From JADLGL01 sp050184415 (lineage in GTDB: Bacteria; Pseudomonadota; Alphaproteobacteria; Rhizobiales; Kaistiaceae), in NCBI GenBank assembly GCA_050184415.1, contig JBFXAJ010000014.1:20020-84019 (forward strand): a stretch of 64,000 nt of DNA. Direction: 5' to 3'. Both the position numbers and the translations under genes were made by a program. The notes under the pieces are model-generated. The model was given only the letters and a program-made list of their open reading frames with translations. It ran no database searches and was not told the DNA's origin. Shown piece by piece: positions 43,101 to 51,830 of this stretch (position 1 is its first letter; each line of letters begins with the position of its first letter).

Positions 43101-43502
43101 GTCGCCACCGTTTCGAACGGACGGCCCCCGACTTCCGCGGGGAAGAGGGCCCAGCACGCCCCTCAAAGCGCAACGGGCGATCGCCGTCGTCGTAACTGCG
43201 ACGTCCCATCCGCAAGCGCGGCTCGCGACCTGTCCCTGACGCCCGACACGGACGCGGGTGGCATCCCGCGCCTCGCTTTCCGTGGATCACCTCCAGGCCC
43301 GTGCCGACACGGCTGATCCGGACGGCGTCTCACCGGCACCTTTGTGCCGGGCAGCACAGCGCAACAACCGGAGCGCCCGTTAGGATCGGGCAATCAGATA
43401 CATCGCGCCGGATCGCCGGCGACTGTCGTCACTGCGCTTCGTCCCGATCTCTACTCACAGCCCGATCTTTTCCGATCATTGCTTGCCAAGGAGGGGGAAG
43501 TC
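43101..43502. other. Non-coding gap before the endolysin-like genes
   Basis: No gene is supported in these 402 bases. A perfect 7-bp hairpin, CCGGCAC-CTTT-GTGCCGG, lies at 43333-43350 without a T tract. Just before 43503 a strong GGAGGGGG site marks the next gene. Confidence 0.5.
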
Positions 43503-43730
43503 ATGCCGCGAAAGACGCCGGTTGCCGACGACGGCGACCATGATTCCGATGGCTGCCTCTGCAGCATTCACTTTCCTGCGGAGCAGGCCCTTGCGGACGA
43601 TCTGCTGCCGCCGGCTCGCGGCGGGATCGCGGCGGCCAGCGAGGATGACGTCGATGGCTGCGGAATAGCTCCGGGTCGGCGCGTGATGCGCGACGCCGAC
43701 CTGCCAACCGCCCGAGGAGGGGTAGTCTGA
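43503..43730 (+). CDS. Small acidic protein coupled to the amidase gene
   Basis: This 75-residue protein of unknown function has two Asp-rich stretches (ADDGDHDSDGC near residues 8-18 and SEDDVDGCG near 46-54) and four Cys residues. There is no signal peptide. The start ATG 43503 has an unusually strong GGAGGGGG site; a longer frame from 43344 lacks one. The TGA overlaps the amidase ATG by one base (TGATG), giving translational coupling. It could be a chaperone, inhibitor or accessory protein for the amidase. Confidence 0.55.
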   Translation: MPRKTPVADDGDHDSDGCLCSIHFPAEQALADDLLPPARGGIAAASEDDVDGCGIAPGRRVMRDADLPTARGGVV

Positions 43731-44515
43731 TGCCATTCAGCCTCACATGGATGCCTGACGCGCTGCTGGACGCCGGCCTCAAGGTTGCCGAAGTCGACGG
43801 CTGGGAGGATCGCGGCCGGGCCGAGATGGGGACGGTCCGCGGCGTCATGTGCCACCACACGGCGGGACCGGCGACCGGCAACATGCCGAGCCTCCGCCTC
43901 CTGATCGACGGCACGCCCAGTTTGCCCGGCCCCCTGTCCCAGCTTGGCCTTGGGCGCGACGGCACCGTCTATGTCATTGCCGCCGGACGCTGCAACCACG
44001 CCGGCGGCGGCAACTGGCAGGGGATCACCACCGGCAATTCGAGCTTCATCGGTATCGAGGCCGAGAACACCGGAAAGTCGACCGATCCGTGGCCGGAAAT
44101 CCAGATGGATGCCTACCGGCGCACCGTCGCCGCTCTCCTCAGCCACATTGGGGCCGACCCTTTGATGTGCTGCGGGCACAAGGAATATGCCCTGCCTCAG
44201 GGCCGGAAGATCGATCCGACCTTCGACATGGCCGCGTTCCGGCGTGACGTCGGTGCGATCATGGCCGGCACGGCGCCGGGCCCCTCGATCATTCCCAACA
44301 TCGATTCCGGCAACCGTCCGACCCTCCGCCGCGGCGACCGCGGAGCGCGGGTCGAGGAGGTCCAGCGCGCACTCGGCATCGCCGACGATGGCGTGTTCGG
44401 CGGGGCGACCGAAGCGGCGGTCCGTCAGTTCCAGCGCGATCAGGGGCTCGTCGCCGACGGGATCGTCGGGCCACGGACCTGGGCAGCGCTGGACCAGGTG
44501 GCGCAGCCGGCTTAG
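43730..44515 (+). CDS. N-acetylmuramoyl-L-alanine amidase with peptidoglycan-binding domain
   Basis: This zinc amidase of the Amidase_2 (PGRP/AmpD-like) family has a 261-residue product without a signal peptide. The catalytic region holds His42/His43 in VMCHHTAGP, His in CNHAGGGNWQG and the end motif GHKEYALPQGRKIDP (His and Lys). A C-terminal PG_binding_1 domain (about residues 195-258: LRRGDRGARVEEVQRAL ... GIVGPRTWAALDQ) anchors to the wall. The absence of a signal peptide plus this architecture resemble phage endolysins. It follows the 75-residue protein with a one-base overlap. Confidence 0.88.
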   Translation: MPFSLTWMPDALLDAGLKVAEVDGWEDRGRAEMGTVRGVMCHHTAGPATGNMPSLRLLIDGTPSLPGPLSQLGLGRDGTVYVIAAGRCNHAGGGNWQGITTGNSSFIGIEAENTGKSTDPWPEIQMDAYRRTVAALLSHIGADPLMCCGHKEYALPQGRKIDPTFDMAAFRRDVGAIMAGTAPGPSIIPNIDSGNRPTLRRGDRGARVEEVQRALGIADDGVFGGATEAAVRQFQRDQGLVADGIVGPRTWAALDQVAQPA

Positions 44516-44623
44516 AGCGCGGAGGAGCGGGTCCCCGACCGACGATCGATCGCAAGACCCGCTTCACCCATTTTCGGGACGCCGCGGCGGACGGCGATTC
44601 CGCCACGCCCCGGCCAGCCGGAC

Positions 44624-45139
44624 CTACTCCGTCGAGACGATGGTGAACGCGCCCTCCGGCGCCTCGCCGGCGGCGATCGCGTTCACCACGATGTCGATCA
44701 GCTGCTGGCCATCCGTCAGGCATGCCAGGAACAACTCCTCGCCATTCTCGACGCAGTGCGGGATCCCCGCCGCGAAGTCGGTGTCGTTCACCACCGTCCG
44801 GTAGAGCGCGACGACCCCTTCATCCTCGTTGATGAGCACCACGCCGTAGAGCTGCTGCGGGGTGCCGTCGTCGCCCTCGCTGATCATCTGCAGCAGGAAC
44901 AGGCCGTCGCCATAGTCGTCGAGGAGGAATCGGATTTCGTCGCCGCCGCCGGTGTCCGCATAGGCATAGGCGTCGCCGTCGCGGACGATCGTGGCGGGAA
45001 GGCCTTCGTCGCTGCGGAGGACGAGCGTCGTGAAGGGATAGTCGGCGTTCTCCGGCGTGATGAGCGGCACGGTACTGGTGAAGCAGCCGGCGAGGAGGAC
45101 GGTCGCGCCCGCGAGAGCGATCAGGATACGAACGCGCAT
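44624..45139 (-). CDS. Lipoprotein of unknown function
   Basis: This 171-residue protein has a lipoprotein signal peptide (MRVRILIALAGATVLLAGC, lipobox LAGC at residues 16-19). The rest is acidic, Asp-rich and likely periplasmic or outer-membrane-attached (YADTGGGDEIRFLLDDYG, VALYRTVVNDTDFAAG). There is no known domain. It is transcribed away from ilvD; the shared gap includes both promoter regions. Confidence 0.7.
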   Translation of the reverse strand: MRVRILIALAGATVLLAGCFTSTVPLITPENADYPFTTLVLRSDEGLPATIVRDGDAYAYADTGGGDEIRFLLDDYGDGLFLLQMISEGDDGTPQQLYGVVLINEDEGVVALYRTVVNDTDFAAGIPHCVENGEELFLACLTDGQQLIDIVVNAIAAGEAPEGAFTIVSTE

Positions 45140-45465
45140 GAGGCTCCCCGCCGCTCCGAAAAGGCGAAGACCCTAGTCGCCGCCTGGGCCTCCTCGCAAT
45201 CGTGATGGTCCGCGACGCCCCGCCCATCGGACGATCCCTTGCGGCGTCGTGGCGGCGCCGCCACATCACTGTGTCGCTGCCGCAACAGGTTGCCGGTGAT
45301 CGGCCCCGGATGAACACGGCGTCAACCCATGCGCCGCCATTCAGCCATAAAATAGGGAAAAGAGGGGGCGTTCACCGAGCACAGTAGCTTCCAGAACAGG
45401 AGGCTGTTGGGCCGTGCAAAAGGCACGGCGTGGTGAAGCGCTGCCGCTCGGAATTGAGACGAGTA
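45140..45465. other. Divergent intergenic region before ilvD
   Basis: No gene in 326 bases. An AT-richer stretch at 45340-45360 probably carries promoters. A hairpin GCCGTGC-AAAAG-GCACGGC at 45411-45429 lies 37 bases before the ilvD start. It lacks a leader peptide of obvious attenuator type, so a regulatory role for ilvD is possible but unproved. Confidence 0.5.
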
Positions 45466-47190
45466 ATGGACGCCAAGGTTTTCGATAAGAACTCATTGCC
45501 CAGCCGCCATGTCACGGAAGGGCCGGAGCGCGCTCCGCATCGCTCCTACTACTATGCGATGGGCCTTTCCCGTCAGCAGATTCACCAGCCTTTCGTCGGC
45601 GTCGCTTCATGCTGGAACGAGGCCGCGCCCTGCAACATTTCGCTGATGCGCCAGGCGCAGGCCGTGAAGCTCGGCGTCGCGGCCGCCAACGGCACCCCGC
45701 GCGAGTTCGTCACCATTACCGTCACCGACGGCATCGCCATGGGCCACGAGGGCATGAAGGCCTCGCTGCCGTCCCGCGAAGTCATCGCCGACTCCGTCGA
45801 GCTGACGATGCGCGGCCATGGCTATGACGCGCTGGTCGGCCTTGCCGGCTGCGATAAATCGCTGCCGGGCATGATGATGGCGATGGTCCGCCTCAACGTG
45901 CCATCCGTCTTCATCTATGGCGGCTCGATCCTCCCCGGCCTCTACCGCGGCAAGGATGTCACCGTCGTCGACGTGTTCGAGGCGGTCGGCCTCCAGTCGG
46001 TCGGCAAGATGTCGATCGACGAGCTCGAGGAGCTCGAGCAGGTCGCGTGCCCGTCGTCGGGCGCCTGCGGCGGCCAGTTCACCGCCAACACCATGGCCTG
46101 CGTGTCCGAGGCGATCGGCCTTGCGCTGCCCTATTCCTCGGGCGCACCCGCGCCCTACGAGCTGCGCGACCGCTTTTGCGTCGCCGCCGGCGAGAAGGTG
46201 ATGGAGCTCGTCGCCCGGAACCTCCGGCCGCGCGACATCGTCACCCGGAAGTCGCTCGAGAACGCTGCGACCGTCGTTGCCGCGTCCGGCGGCTCGACCA
46301 ACGCCGCCCTCCACCTCCCGGCGCTTGCCCACGAGGCGGGCATCAAGTTCGACCTCTTCGATGTGGCGGAAATCTTCAGGCGCACGCCCTACATCGCCGA
46401 CCTCAAGCCGGGCGGCCGCTATGTCGCCAAGGACATGTATGAGGCTGGCGGCGTGCCGATGCTGATGAAGACGCTGCTCGACCACGGCTTCCTGCACGGC
46501 GACTGCATGACGGTCACCGGGCGGACGATGGCCGAGAACCTTGCCGGCGTCGAATGGAACGACGCGCAGGATGTGATGGTGCCCGCCAACAAGCCGCTGA
46601 AGCCGACCGGCGGCGTCGTCGGCATGTCCGGCAACCTCGCGCCCGACGGGGCGATCGTGAAGGTCGCCGGCCTCAAGCACGAGACCTTCACCGGCCCGGC
46701 GCGCGTCTTCGACAATGAGGAGGCCTGCTTCCAGGCCGTGACCCACCGCCAGTACAAGGAAGGCGAGGTCCTCGTGATACGCTATGTCGGCCCGCGCGGC
46801 GGCCCGGGCATGCCGGAGATGCTGTCGACCACGGCCGCGCTCTACGGCCAGGGCATGGGCGAGAAGGTCGCCCTCATCACCGACGGCCGCTTCTCCGGCG
46901 GCACGCGCGGCTTCTGCATCGGCCATGTCGGCCCGGAAGCCGCGGTCGGGGGACCGATCGCCCTCCTTCGGGACGGCGACATCATCGAGATCGACGCCGT
47001 GAAGGGGACGCTCGACGTCCGCCTCACCGACGACGAGCTCGCGCGGCGCCGGGCGGAGTGGCAGCCGCGCGGCAACAACTACACCACCGGGGCAATCTGG
47101 AAGTATGCGCAAGGCGTCGGTCCGGCGAGGAACGGCGCGGTGACGCATCCGGGTGGGGGGGCAGAAAAGATCGCCTATGCGGACGTTTAG
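45466..47190 (+). CDS. ilvD: Dihydroxy-acid dehydratase
   Basis: The third enzyme of valine/isoleucine synthesis; an iron-sulfur protein. It has 574 residues: SYYYAMGL, VASCWNEAAPCN (Cys49), AGCDKSLPGMMMA (Cys around 122) and CPSSGACGGQFTANTM (Cys around 195) give the cluster and Mg sites. It ends with FIGHVGPEAAVGG-type text. ATG 45466 is preferred to the upstream GTG 45430, which would add a basic tail. The exoR-like gene starts 14 bases before its stop. Regulation may involve the hairpin at 45411-45429. Confidence 0.95.
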   Translation: MDAKVFDKNSLPSRHVTEGPERAPHRSYYYAMGLSRQQIHQPFVGVASCWNEAAPCNISLMRQAQAVKLGVAAANGTPREFVTITVTDGIAMGHEGMKASLPSREVIADSVELTMRGHGYDALVGLAGCDKSLPGMMMAMVRLNVPSVFIYGGSILPGLYRGKDVTVVDVFEAVGLQSVGKMSIDELEELEQVACPSSGACGGQFTANTMACVSEAIGLALPYSSGAPAPYELRDRFCVAAGEKVMELVARNLRPRDIVTRKSLENAATVVAASGGSTNAALHLPALAHEAGIKFDLFDVAEIFRRTPYIADLKPGGRYVAKDMYEAGGVPMLMKTLLDHGFLHGDCMTVTGRTMAENLAGVEWNDAQDVMVPANKPLKPTGGVVGMSGNLAPDGAIVKVAGLKHETFTGPARVFDNEEACFQAVTHRQYKEGEVLVIRYVGPRGGPGMPEMLSTTAALYGQGMGEKVALITDGRFSGGTRGFCIGHVGPEAAVGGPIALLRDGDIIEIDAVKGTLDVRLTDDELARRRAEWQPRGNNYTTGAIWKYAQGVGPARNGAVTHPGGGAEKIAYADV

Positions 47191-48073
47191 GGCGCTTCCC
47201 GGCATCGTTCTGCTGGGCGCTTTGAGCATCGTCGCCAGCCCGACGCTGGCGTTCAACCCGACCGCGGAGATCGACACTCCGGCGGATGCCTTCTGGTTTG
47301 GCTACAGCGCCTACCAGGCGGGCGACCTGACGACGGCGATGGACGCGATCCAATACGCCGCCGATCATGGCTACACGCGCGCGCTCTGGATGCTCGGCCA
47401 CATGTACGCCAATGGCGAGGGCGTGAGCCGCGACGACCAGCGCGCGTTCGAGATTTTTGCCAATATCGCGATCGAGCACGGCCAGGAGAATCCGCGCGGC
47501 ACCGACGCGCCCTACATCGCCGACGCCGTCGTGATGCTGGGCGACTACTATCGCGACGGCCGCGGCATGTCCCGGCCGGACCTCGACCGCGCCCGCCAGT
47601 GGTACCTCCACGCCGCCACCTTCTTCGGCGACGACGAGGCCCAGTACCAGCTCGCGATGATGTTCTATGACGGCGACATCGGCCAGGCCGATCCGGTCCA
47701 GGCCGTGCGCTGGGCGCGTCTTGCCGCCGAGAACGGCAACGCCGCCGCCCAGGCTCTCCTCGGCCATCTCCTCTTCGAAGGCGAAGGCGTCAGCCGCCAG
47801 CCGGTCCTCGGCCTCGCCTATCTCACCATCGCGCTCGAAGCGGTCGGCAGCCAGGACGAGGAACTGCGCCGCATGCACCAGGAGGCATGGCTGGTCGCGA
47901 CCGAAGCCGAGCGCCGCACCGCGCAGGTGCTTGCGGAAGGCTGGCTCGCAGATGCCAATGGCATCGCGGCGGCCGTCGCTCCCGCCGCGGCGGAGACGAC
48001 CGATGGGATCCTGCCGGCGGCGGTGCCCGCCGCGATGCCGGAGCCGGCTGCGGCGGGCGTCGGATTGCGCTGA
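47177..48073 (+). CDS. exoR: ExoR-like Sel1-repeat periplasmic regulator
   Basis: This protein has a signal peptide (RALPGIVLLGALSIVASPTLA, cleaved before FNPTA) and then about four Sel1-like repeats (e.g. DHGYTRALWMLGHMYANGEG, GDYYRDGRGMSRPDLDRARQ, NGNAAAQALLGHLLFEGEG). It ends in an Ala/Pro-rich tail. The order matches rhizobial ExoR, a periplasmic inhibitor of the ExoS-ChvI two-component system that controls exopolysaccharide and envelope genes. exoS and chvI are not in the window. ATG 47177 lies inside the end of ilvD (14-base overlap). Other Sel1 proteins cannot be excluded. Confidence 0.7.
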   Translation: MRTFRALPGIVLLGALSIVASPTLAFNPTAEIDTPADAFWFGYSAYQAGDLTTAMDAIQYAADHGYTRALWMLGHMYANGEGVSRDDQRAFEIFANIAIEHGQENPRGTDAPYIADAVVMLGDYYRDGRGMSRPDLDRARQWYLHAATFFGDDEAQYQLAMMFYDGDIGQADPVQAVRWARLAAENGNAAAQALLGHLLFEGEGVSRQPVLGLAYLTIALEAVGSQDEELRRMHQEAWLVATEAERRTAQVLAEGWLADANGIAAAVAPAAAETTDGILPAAVPAAMPEPAAAGVGLR

Positions 48074-48121
48074 CCTCAGGGGTTCGAGGCACGCGCCTCG
48101 AACAATGTCGGGTCCGATCCG

Positions 48122-48772
48122 CTAGTTGGTCGCGAAGCAGTAGAGGAGGCCGGCGCCGCCGGTGCCGACGAGCGCCTCCTGGCCGCAGCCCTGCGAGGGG
48201 TGCGAGCTGTTCCAGAAATTGATGCCGGCGGGATTTCCCTGGAGGTCGTGGTGGCCGACCATGGCCTGGCCGTCGCCGTTCAGCGTCCAGTTCCCGCACG
48301 TCATGCCCGCGGCGACCGTTCCGTCCGGGTTGGTCCCGGTCAGGATGTCGTGCTGGTTGGGGTCGTCGCCGCGGCCGTTCACGATCGCGCCGAGCTCGTT
48401 GAGGGCGGTCTCCTTGTTGATGCCGTTGGTCTCGGCATGGAGCTCGTCGAGGTTGGCGGCGACGGTGACGCCGACCGCGTTCACATAGGGGCCGGGACCG
48501 ATGCGGTCGCGGGCGTTCACGGCGCCTTCGCCGTCAGTCGACAGATATGCCACCCAGGTCCGGTCGCCGGCGCCGGCCGCCGTCGCCAGCTCCTGGCAAT
48601 GGGCGTCGGCGCCTTCGAGGCCGCCGAGATTGGCGCCGTCGCCAATACCGACGCTGGTGATGAAGAAGGTCATGGTGGCGGGGTTCACCGCGTTCTGAGC
48701 TGGCGCACTGCCGGCAACTAGAGCCGTTGCCGCGGTCGTCGTCAGGACGGCGAGGGCAATCTTCACTCTCAT
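48122..48772 (-). CDS. Secreted lectin-like (C-type fold) protein
   Basis: This 216-residue secreted protein begins with a Sec signal peptide (cleaved before QNAVNP). The blocks MTFFITSVGIGDGANLGGLEG, ADAHCQELATAAG, WVAYLSTDGEGAVNARDRIG, DDPNQHDILTGTNPDG, CGNWTLNGDGQAMVGHHD and a C-terminal LLYCFATN make up a conserved alphaproteobacterial family with a C-type-lectin-like, disulphide-rich fold. ATG 48772 is used. The ligand is not known. It lies between exoR and xthA and is transcribed against exoR. Confidence 0.75.
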   Translation of the reverse strand: MRVKIALAVLTTTAATALVAGSAPAQNAVNPATMTFFITSVGIGDGANLGGLEGADAHCQELATAAGAGDRTWVAYLSTDGEGAVNARDRIGPGPYVNAVGVTVAANLDELHAETNGINKETALNELGAIVNGRGDDPNQHDILTGTNPDGTVAAGMTCGNWTLNGDGQAMVGHHDLQGNPAGINFWNSSHPSQGCGQEALVGTGGAGLLYCFATN

Positions 48773-48920
48773 GGGGATGTCCTCTCTCTCGCGCACCCAC
48801 CCAGCCGGGGGAGTGTGGCATGGTCCCGTTGCGCCGGACACACCCGAACCTACCCGAAGGCAGGCCTTCGGCTGCCCGCCGCCGCGGCTCCGCGGCCGGG
48901 TCGACGATCGCGACGTTGGC

Positions 48921-49703
48921 TCAGAGCTCCATCGCCACCAGCACGGGAACATGATCCGACGGCTTCTCCGCCGTCCGGATCGCCTTGTCGACCGCGACGC
49001 TCACGAGGCGGTCGGCGGCCTGCGGGGACAGCAGGAAATGGTCGATGCGGATGCCGTTGTTCTTCTGCCAGGCGCCAGCCTGGTAGTCCCAGAAGGTGTA
49101 GACGTCGTTCCGGTTGGTGGTCGCGCGAAGCGCGTCGGTCAGGCCGAGATTGGTGAGCCGGCGAAAGGCCGCCCGCGCCTCGGGCTGGAACAATGCATCC
49201 GTGGTCCAGTTCTCCGGGAAGCGGGCGTCCCTTCGCTCGGGAATGACATTGAAGTCGCCGCCGAGGATGAAGGTCTCCTCCGCTTCAAGGTGCTTCCTCG
49301 ACCACGCCTCGAGGCGCTCCATCCAGCCGAGCTTGTAGGCGAATTTTTCCGTGCCGGGCGGATTGCCGTTCGGCAGGTACAAGGACACCACCCGGATCGC
49401 GCCGGACGGAACCGAGATCACCGCCTCGATGAACCGGCAATGCTCGTCCTCCGCGTCGCCCTCGAGGCCCATCGAGATGTCTTCGAGCGGCAGCTTGGAG
49501 AGGATCGCGACGCCGTTGAAGCCCTTCTGGCCGTGAAGGGCGAGGTTGTAGCCGAGGTCCTCGAACGGCGCCCGCGGGAACGCCTGGTCCTCGCTCTTGG
49601 TCTCCTGAAGGAGCACGACATCCGGTCGCGCCGCCTGAAGCCAGCCAAGCGCGGTATCAAGGCGGGCTTTCACGCCGTTGATGTTCCAGGTTGCGATACG
49701 CAT
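48921..49703 (-). CDS. xthA: Exodeoxyribonuclease III
   Basis: This AP endonuclease/3'-5' exonuclease acts in base-excision repair. The product is 260 residues: IATWNINGVKARL (Asn7), LLQETKSED (Glu34), ILGGDFNVIPERRDARF (Asp150, Asn152), NNGIRIDHFL (Asp221, His222) and SDHVPV (Asp250, His251). All catalytic positions are present. The 5' end faces the SMR transporter gene 24 bases away, so promoters are shared. Confidence 0.95.
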   Translation of the reverse strand: MRIATWNINGVKARLDTALGWLQAARPDVVLLQETKSEDQAFPRAPFEDLGYNLALHGQKGFNGVAILSKLPLEDISMGLEGDAEDEHCRFIEAVISVPSGAIRVVSLYLPNGNPPGTEKFAYKLGWMERLEAWSRKHLEAEETFILGGDFNVIPERRDARFPENWTTDALFQPEARAAFRRLTNLGLTDALRATTNRNDVYTFWDYQAGAWQKNNGIRIDHFLLSPQAADRLVSVAVDKAIRTAEKPSDHVPVLVAMEL

Positions 49704-49727
49704 CGAATCCTCCGACGGAGCGGAACG

Positions 49728-50057
49728 ATGAACTATCTCTATCTCGCCGGCGCCATCCTTTTCGAGGTCGTCGCCACCAGCCTCCTGCGGTCGTCGGAGG
49801 GCATGACGCGGCCCGGCCCCACCATCCTCAGCCTTGCCGGCTATGCGATCGCGTTCTATTTCCTGTCGCTGACGCTGCGGACCGTGCCGGTCGGCGTCGC
49901 CTATGCGATCTGGAGCGGCGTCGGCATCGTTCTCATCTCTGTGATCGGCGCGATCGTCTTCCGGCAGGGACTCGATGCCGCAGCCATTTCCGGCATCGCC
50001 CTGATCGTTGCTGGCGTTCTCGTGATCTCGCTCCTGTCGAGGACTGCTGGTCATTAG
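49728..50057 (+). CDS. SMR-family multidrug efflux transporter
   Basis: This 109-residue protein has four membrane helices in the EmrE/SugE fold. It starts MNYLYLAGAILFEVVATSLL with Glu13 in the drug-binding position and shows the typical VPVGVAYAIWSGVGIVLI motif in helix 3. It is probably a proton-coupled exporter of cationic drugs or guanidinium. It is divergent from xthA and encoded on its own. Confidence 0.92.
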   Translation: MNYLYLAGAILFEVVATSLLRSSEGMTRPGPTILSLAGYAIAFYFLSLTLRTVPVGVAYAIWSGVGIVLISVIGAIVFRQGLDAAAISGIALIVAGVLVISLLSRTAGH

Positions 50058-50130
50058 CCGAGTGGTAAACTTATCCTCGCCTCACTAGGTTTCGGCCGGC
50101 GGGGCTTCCGCAAGCTTCAAGGCATTGGGA

Positions 50131-51333
50131 ATGCCCATAGACTACGGCTCTCTCTTGCTGGCGGTGGCCATCGCTGCCGCCGGACTGTCGGTGACGCTGT
50201 TCGTGAGCTGGCTCTCGTCGCGCGCGGACAGCTTCATGCTCAGTTGGGCCGTGGGCGGGGCGTTCGTCGTCACCGGCAGCATCACCTACGGTCTTTACAC
50301 CGAGCAGCCCTCGCCGGGGCTCGGCATGATCGCTCTCGGCTCCATCACCGTTGGTCTCGCGGTCGTGCTGGGCGCCGCGTTCCATTTCCGGCACGGCCGC
50401 TTGCCGATGCGCTTCACCGTCATCACCGGCGCAGCCGTGCTGGTCGCGGTGCTGCTCCCCTTCGCCCTCGGCTATGATGGCCTCTCGCTCATCGTCGCCA
50501 ATTTCTTGGCGTTCCTTCTCCTTGCTGCGACGGCTAACGTCTACTGGCTGGCGCGGGCCGAGGCTCCCGCCTCGATTGCGGGCCTTGCGCTGCTCTATGC
50601 GATCACCGGAATCAGCTTCGCGCTGTGCGGAGCCGTCCTCGTCGGCCAGGGCCAGCTCCGCATCGGCTATGCGCCGGACAACTGGGCGGAGGATCTCCTC
50701 CTGATCGTCGCGATCGTCGGGCTCACCGGCATCGGCGCCCTGTCGCTCGCGCTCAACCAGTCCCGCCTCGCCCGCAGTCATCGCCAGGATGCGCTGACCG
50801 ATCCGCTCACCGGCCTCGTCAACCGCCGCGCCTTGTTCGATCGGGATTCGGCGAGCGAGATGTCGCCAGGCAGCGCCGTGCTCGTGTTCGACCTCGACCA
50901 CTTCAAGGCCATCAACGACCATTTCGGCCACGCCGTCGGCGACATCGTCATCCGCCGCTTCGCGGAGGTGATGCGGAAGGGCCTTCGCGCAACCGACAGC
51001 GCGGCCCGCCTCGGCGGCGAGGAGTTCGCCGTCGTCCTTCGCAACACGACCGGGGAGCGCGCCTCGGCGCTCGCCGAACGCATCCGCGGCGATTTCGCCG
51101 ATGCCCCGATCGAAGCAGCAGGCGACCTGATCTCGGCCACCGTCTCCGTCGGTGTCGCCTTCGTGCCCCTTGGCGGCTATAGGTTCGACGCCGCGCTCAG
51201 CCTGGCGGACGAGGCGCTCTATGCCGCCAAGCGCAACGGGCGCAATTGTGTCGTCCGGACCGAAGCGGGCCGGGGTGTCAACAAGGAGACGATGAATGCC
51301 AATTCGCACCGCTCAAGCCAGCTGGCAAGGTAG
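50131..51333 (+). CDS. Membrane diguanylate cyclase (GGDEF)
   Basis: This 400-residue membrane protein has about 6-7 hydrophobic segments (residues 10-210) and a C-terminal GGDEF domain (DALTDPLTGLVNRRALFDRD, VFDLDHFKAINDHFGHAVGD). The active motif is GGEEF at 295-299. An I-site RATD (286-289) lies five residues upstream, so product inhibition is expected. It makes cyclic di-GMP. The start is ATG 50131. Its 3' end overlaps the OsmC gene by 38 bases. Confidence 0.93.
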   Translation: MPIDYGSLLLAVAIAAAGLSVTLFVSWLSSRADSFMLSWAVGGAFVVTGSITYGLYTEQPSPGLGMIALGSITVGLAVVLGAAFHFRHGRLPMRFTVITGAAVLVAVLLPFALGYDGLSLIVANFLAFLLLAATANVYWLARAEAPASIAGLALLYAITGISFALCGAVLVGQGQLRIGYAPDNWAEDLLLIVAIVGLTGIGALSLALNQSRLARSHRQDALTDPLTGLVNRRALFDRDSASEMSPGSAVLVFDLDHFKAINDHFGHAVGDIVIRRFAEVMRKGLRATDSAARLGGEEFAVVLRNTTGERASALAERIRGDFADAPIEAAGDLISATVSVGVAFVPLGGYRFDAALSLADEALYAAKRNGRNCVVRTEAGRGVNKETMNANSHRSSQLAR

Positions 51334-51718
51334 TCTGGCCCGCGGCAGCGGACATATGAAGTTCGCCAATTACGACGGCCCCTTCACCTTCGCGTCGCGC
51401 TTCGAATCTGGCCCTGGCACGAACCCGGAGGAGTTGATCGGCGCTGCGATCGCAGGCTGCTTCTCGATGGCCCTCTCCGGCGATCTGGGCGGCGCGGGCC
51501 ATGTCGTGGAAGCCGTCAACACGACCGCCCAGGTGACGGTGGAGCCCAAGGAAGGCGGCGGATTCGTCATCTCCGGCATCCACCTCGATACCGTCGCCAA
51601 CGTGCCCCAGATTTCCGACGAGGATTTCCAGGCGATCGCCGAAGGGACAAAAACCAACTGTCCCGTCTCGACCGCGCTCCGGGCCGTGCCGATCACGCTG
51701 ACGGCAAGGCTCGGCTGA
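51296..51718 (+). CDS. OsmC/Ohr-family peroxiredoxin-like protein
   Basis: This 140-residue protein has the two reactive cysteines Cys55 (AAIAGCFSMAL) and Cys122 (KTNCPVSTALRA) and the block GSLARGSGHMKFAN. Its relatives reduce organic or fatty-acid peroxides. It begins with ATG 51296 inside the diguanylate cyclase gene (38-base overlap), so the two genes are likely cotranscribed. A terminator lies 38 bases downstream. Confidence 0.92.
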   Translation: MPIRTAQASWQGSLARGSGHMKFANYDGPFTFASRFESGPGTNPEELIGAAIAGCFSMALSGDLGGAGHVVEAVNTTAQVTVEPKEGGGFVISGIHLDTVANVPQISDEDFQAIAEGTKTNCPVSTALRAVPITLTARLG

Positions 51719-51755
51719 CGAGGTCGGACCGGATCCGCGGAGCGGGTCACGATTT

Positions 51756-51785
51756 AAACGCCGGCGCGCCAATGCGCCGGCGTTT
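51756..51785. terminator. Stem-loop terminator
   Basis: Twelve base pairs (AAACGCCGGCGC) close a GCCAAT loop, and the stem ends in TTT. It follows the GGDEF-OsmC pair. Confidence 0.8.
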
Positions 51786-51830
51786 CGCGTCTCTTCCGCG
51801 GCTATAAGCAAGAAAATGGAGGAGACGAAC

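Noticed and set aside
45607..47277. Open frame of 556 codons antisense to ilvD
   Set aside because: Mirror of ilvD with His/Arg/Asp-rich low-complexity text.
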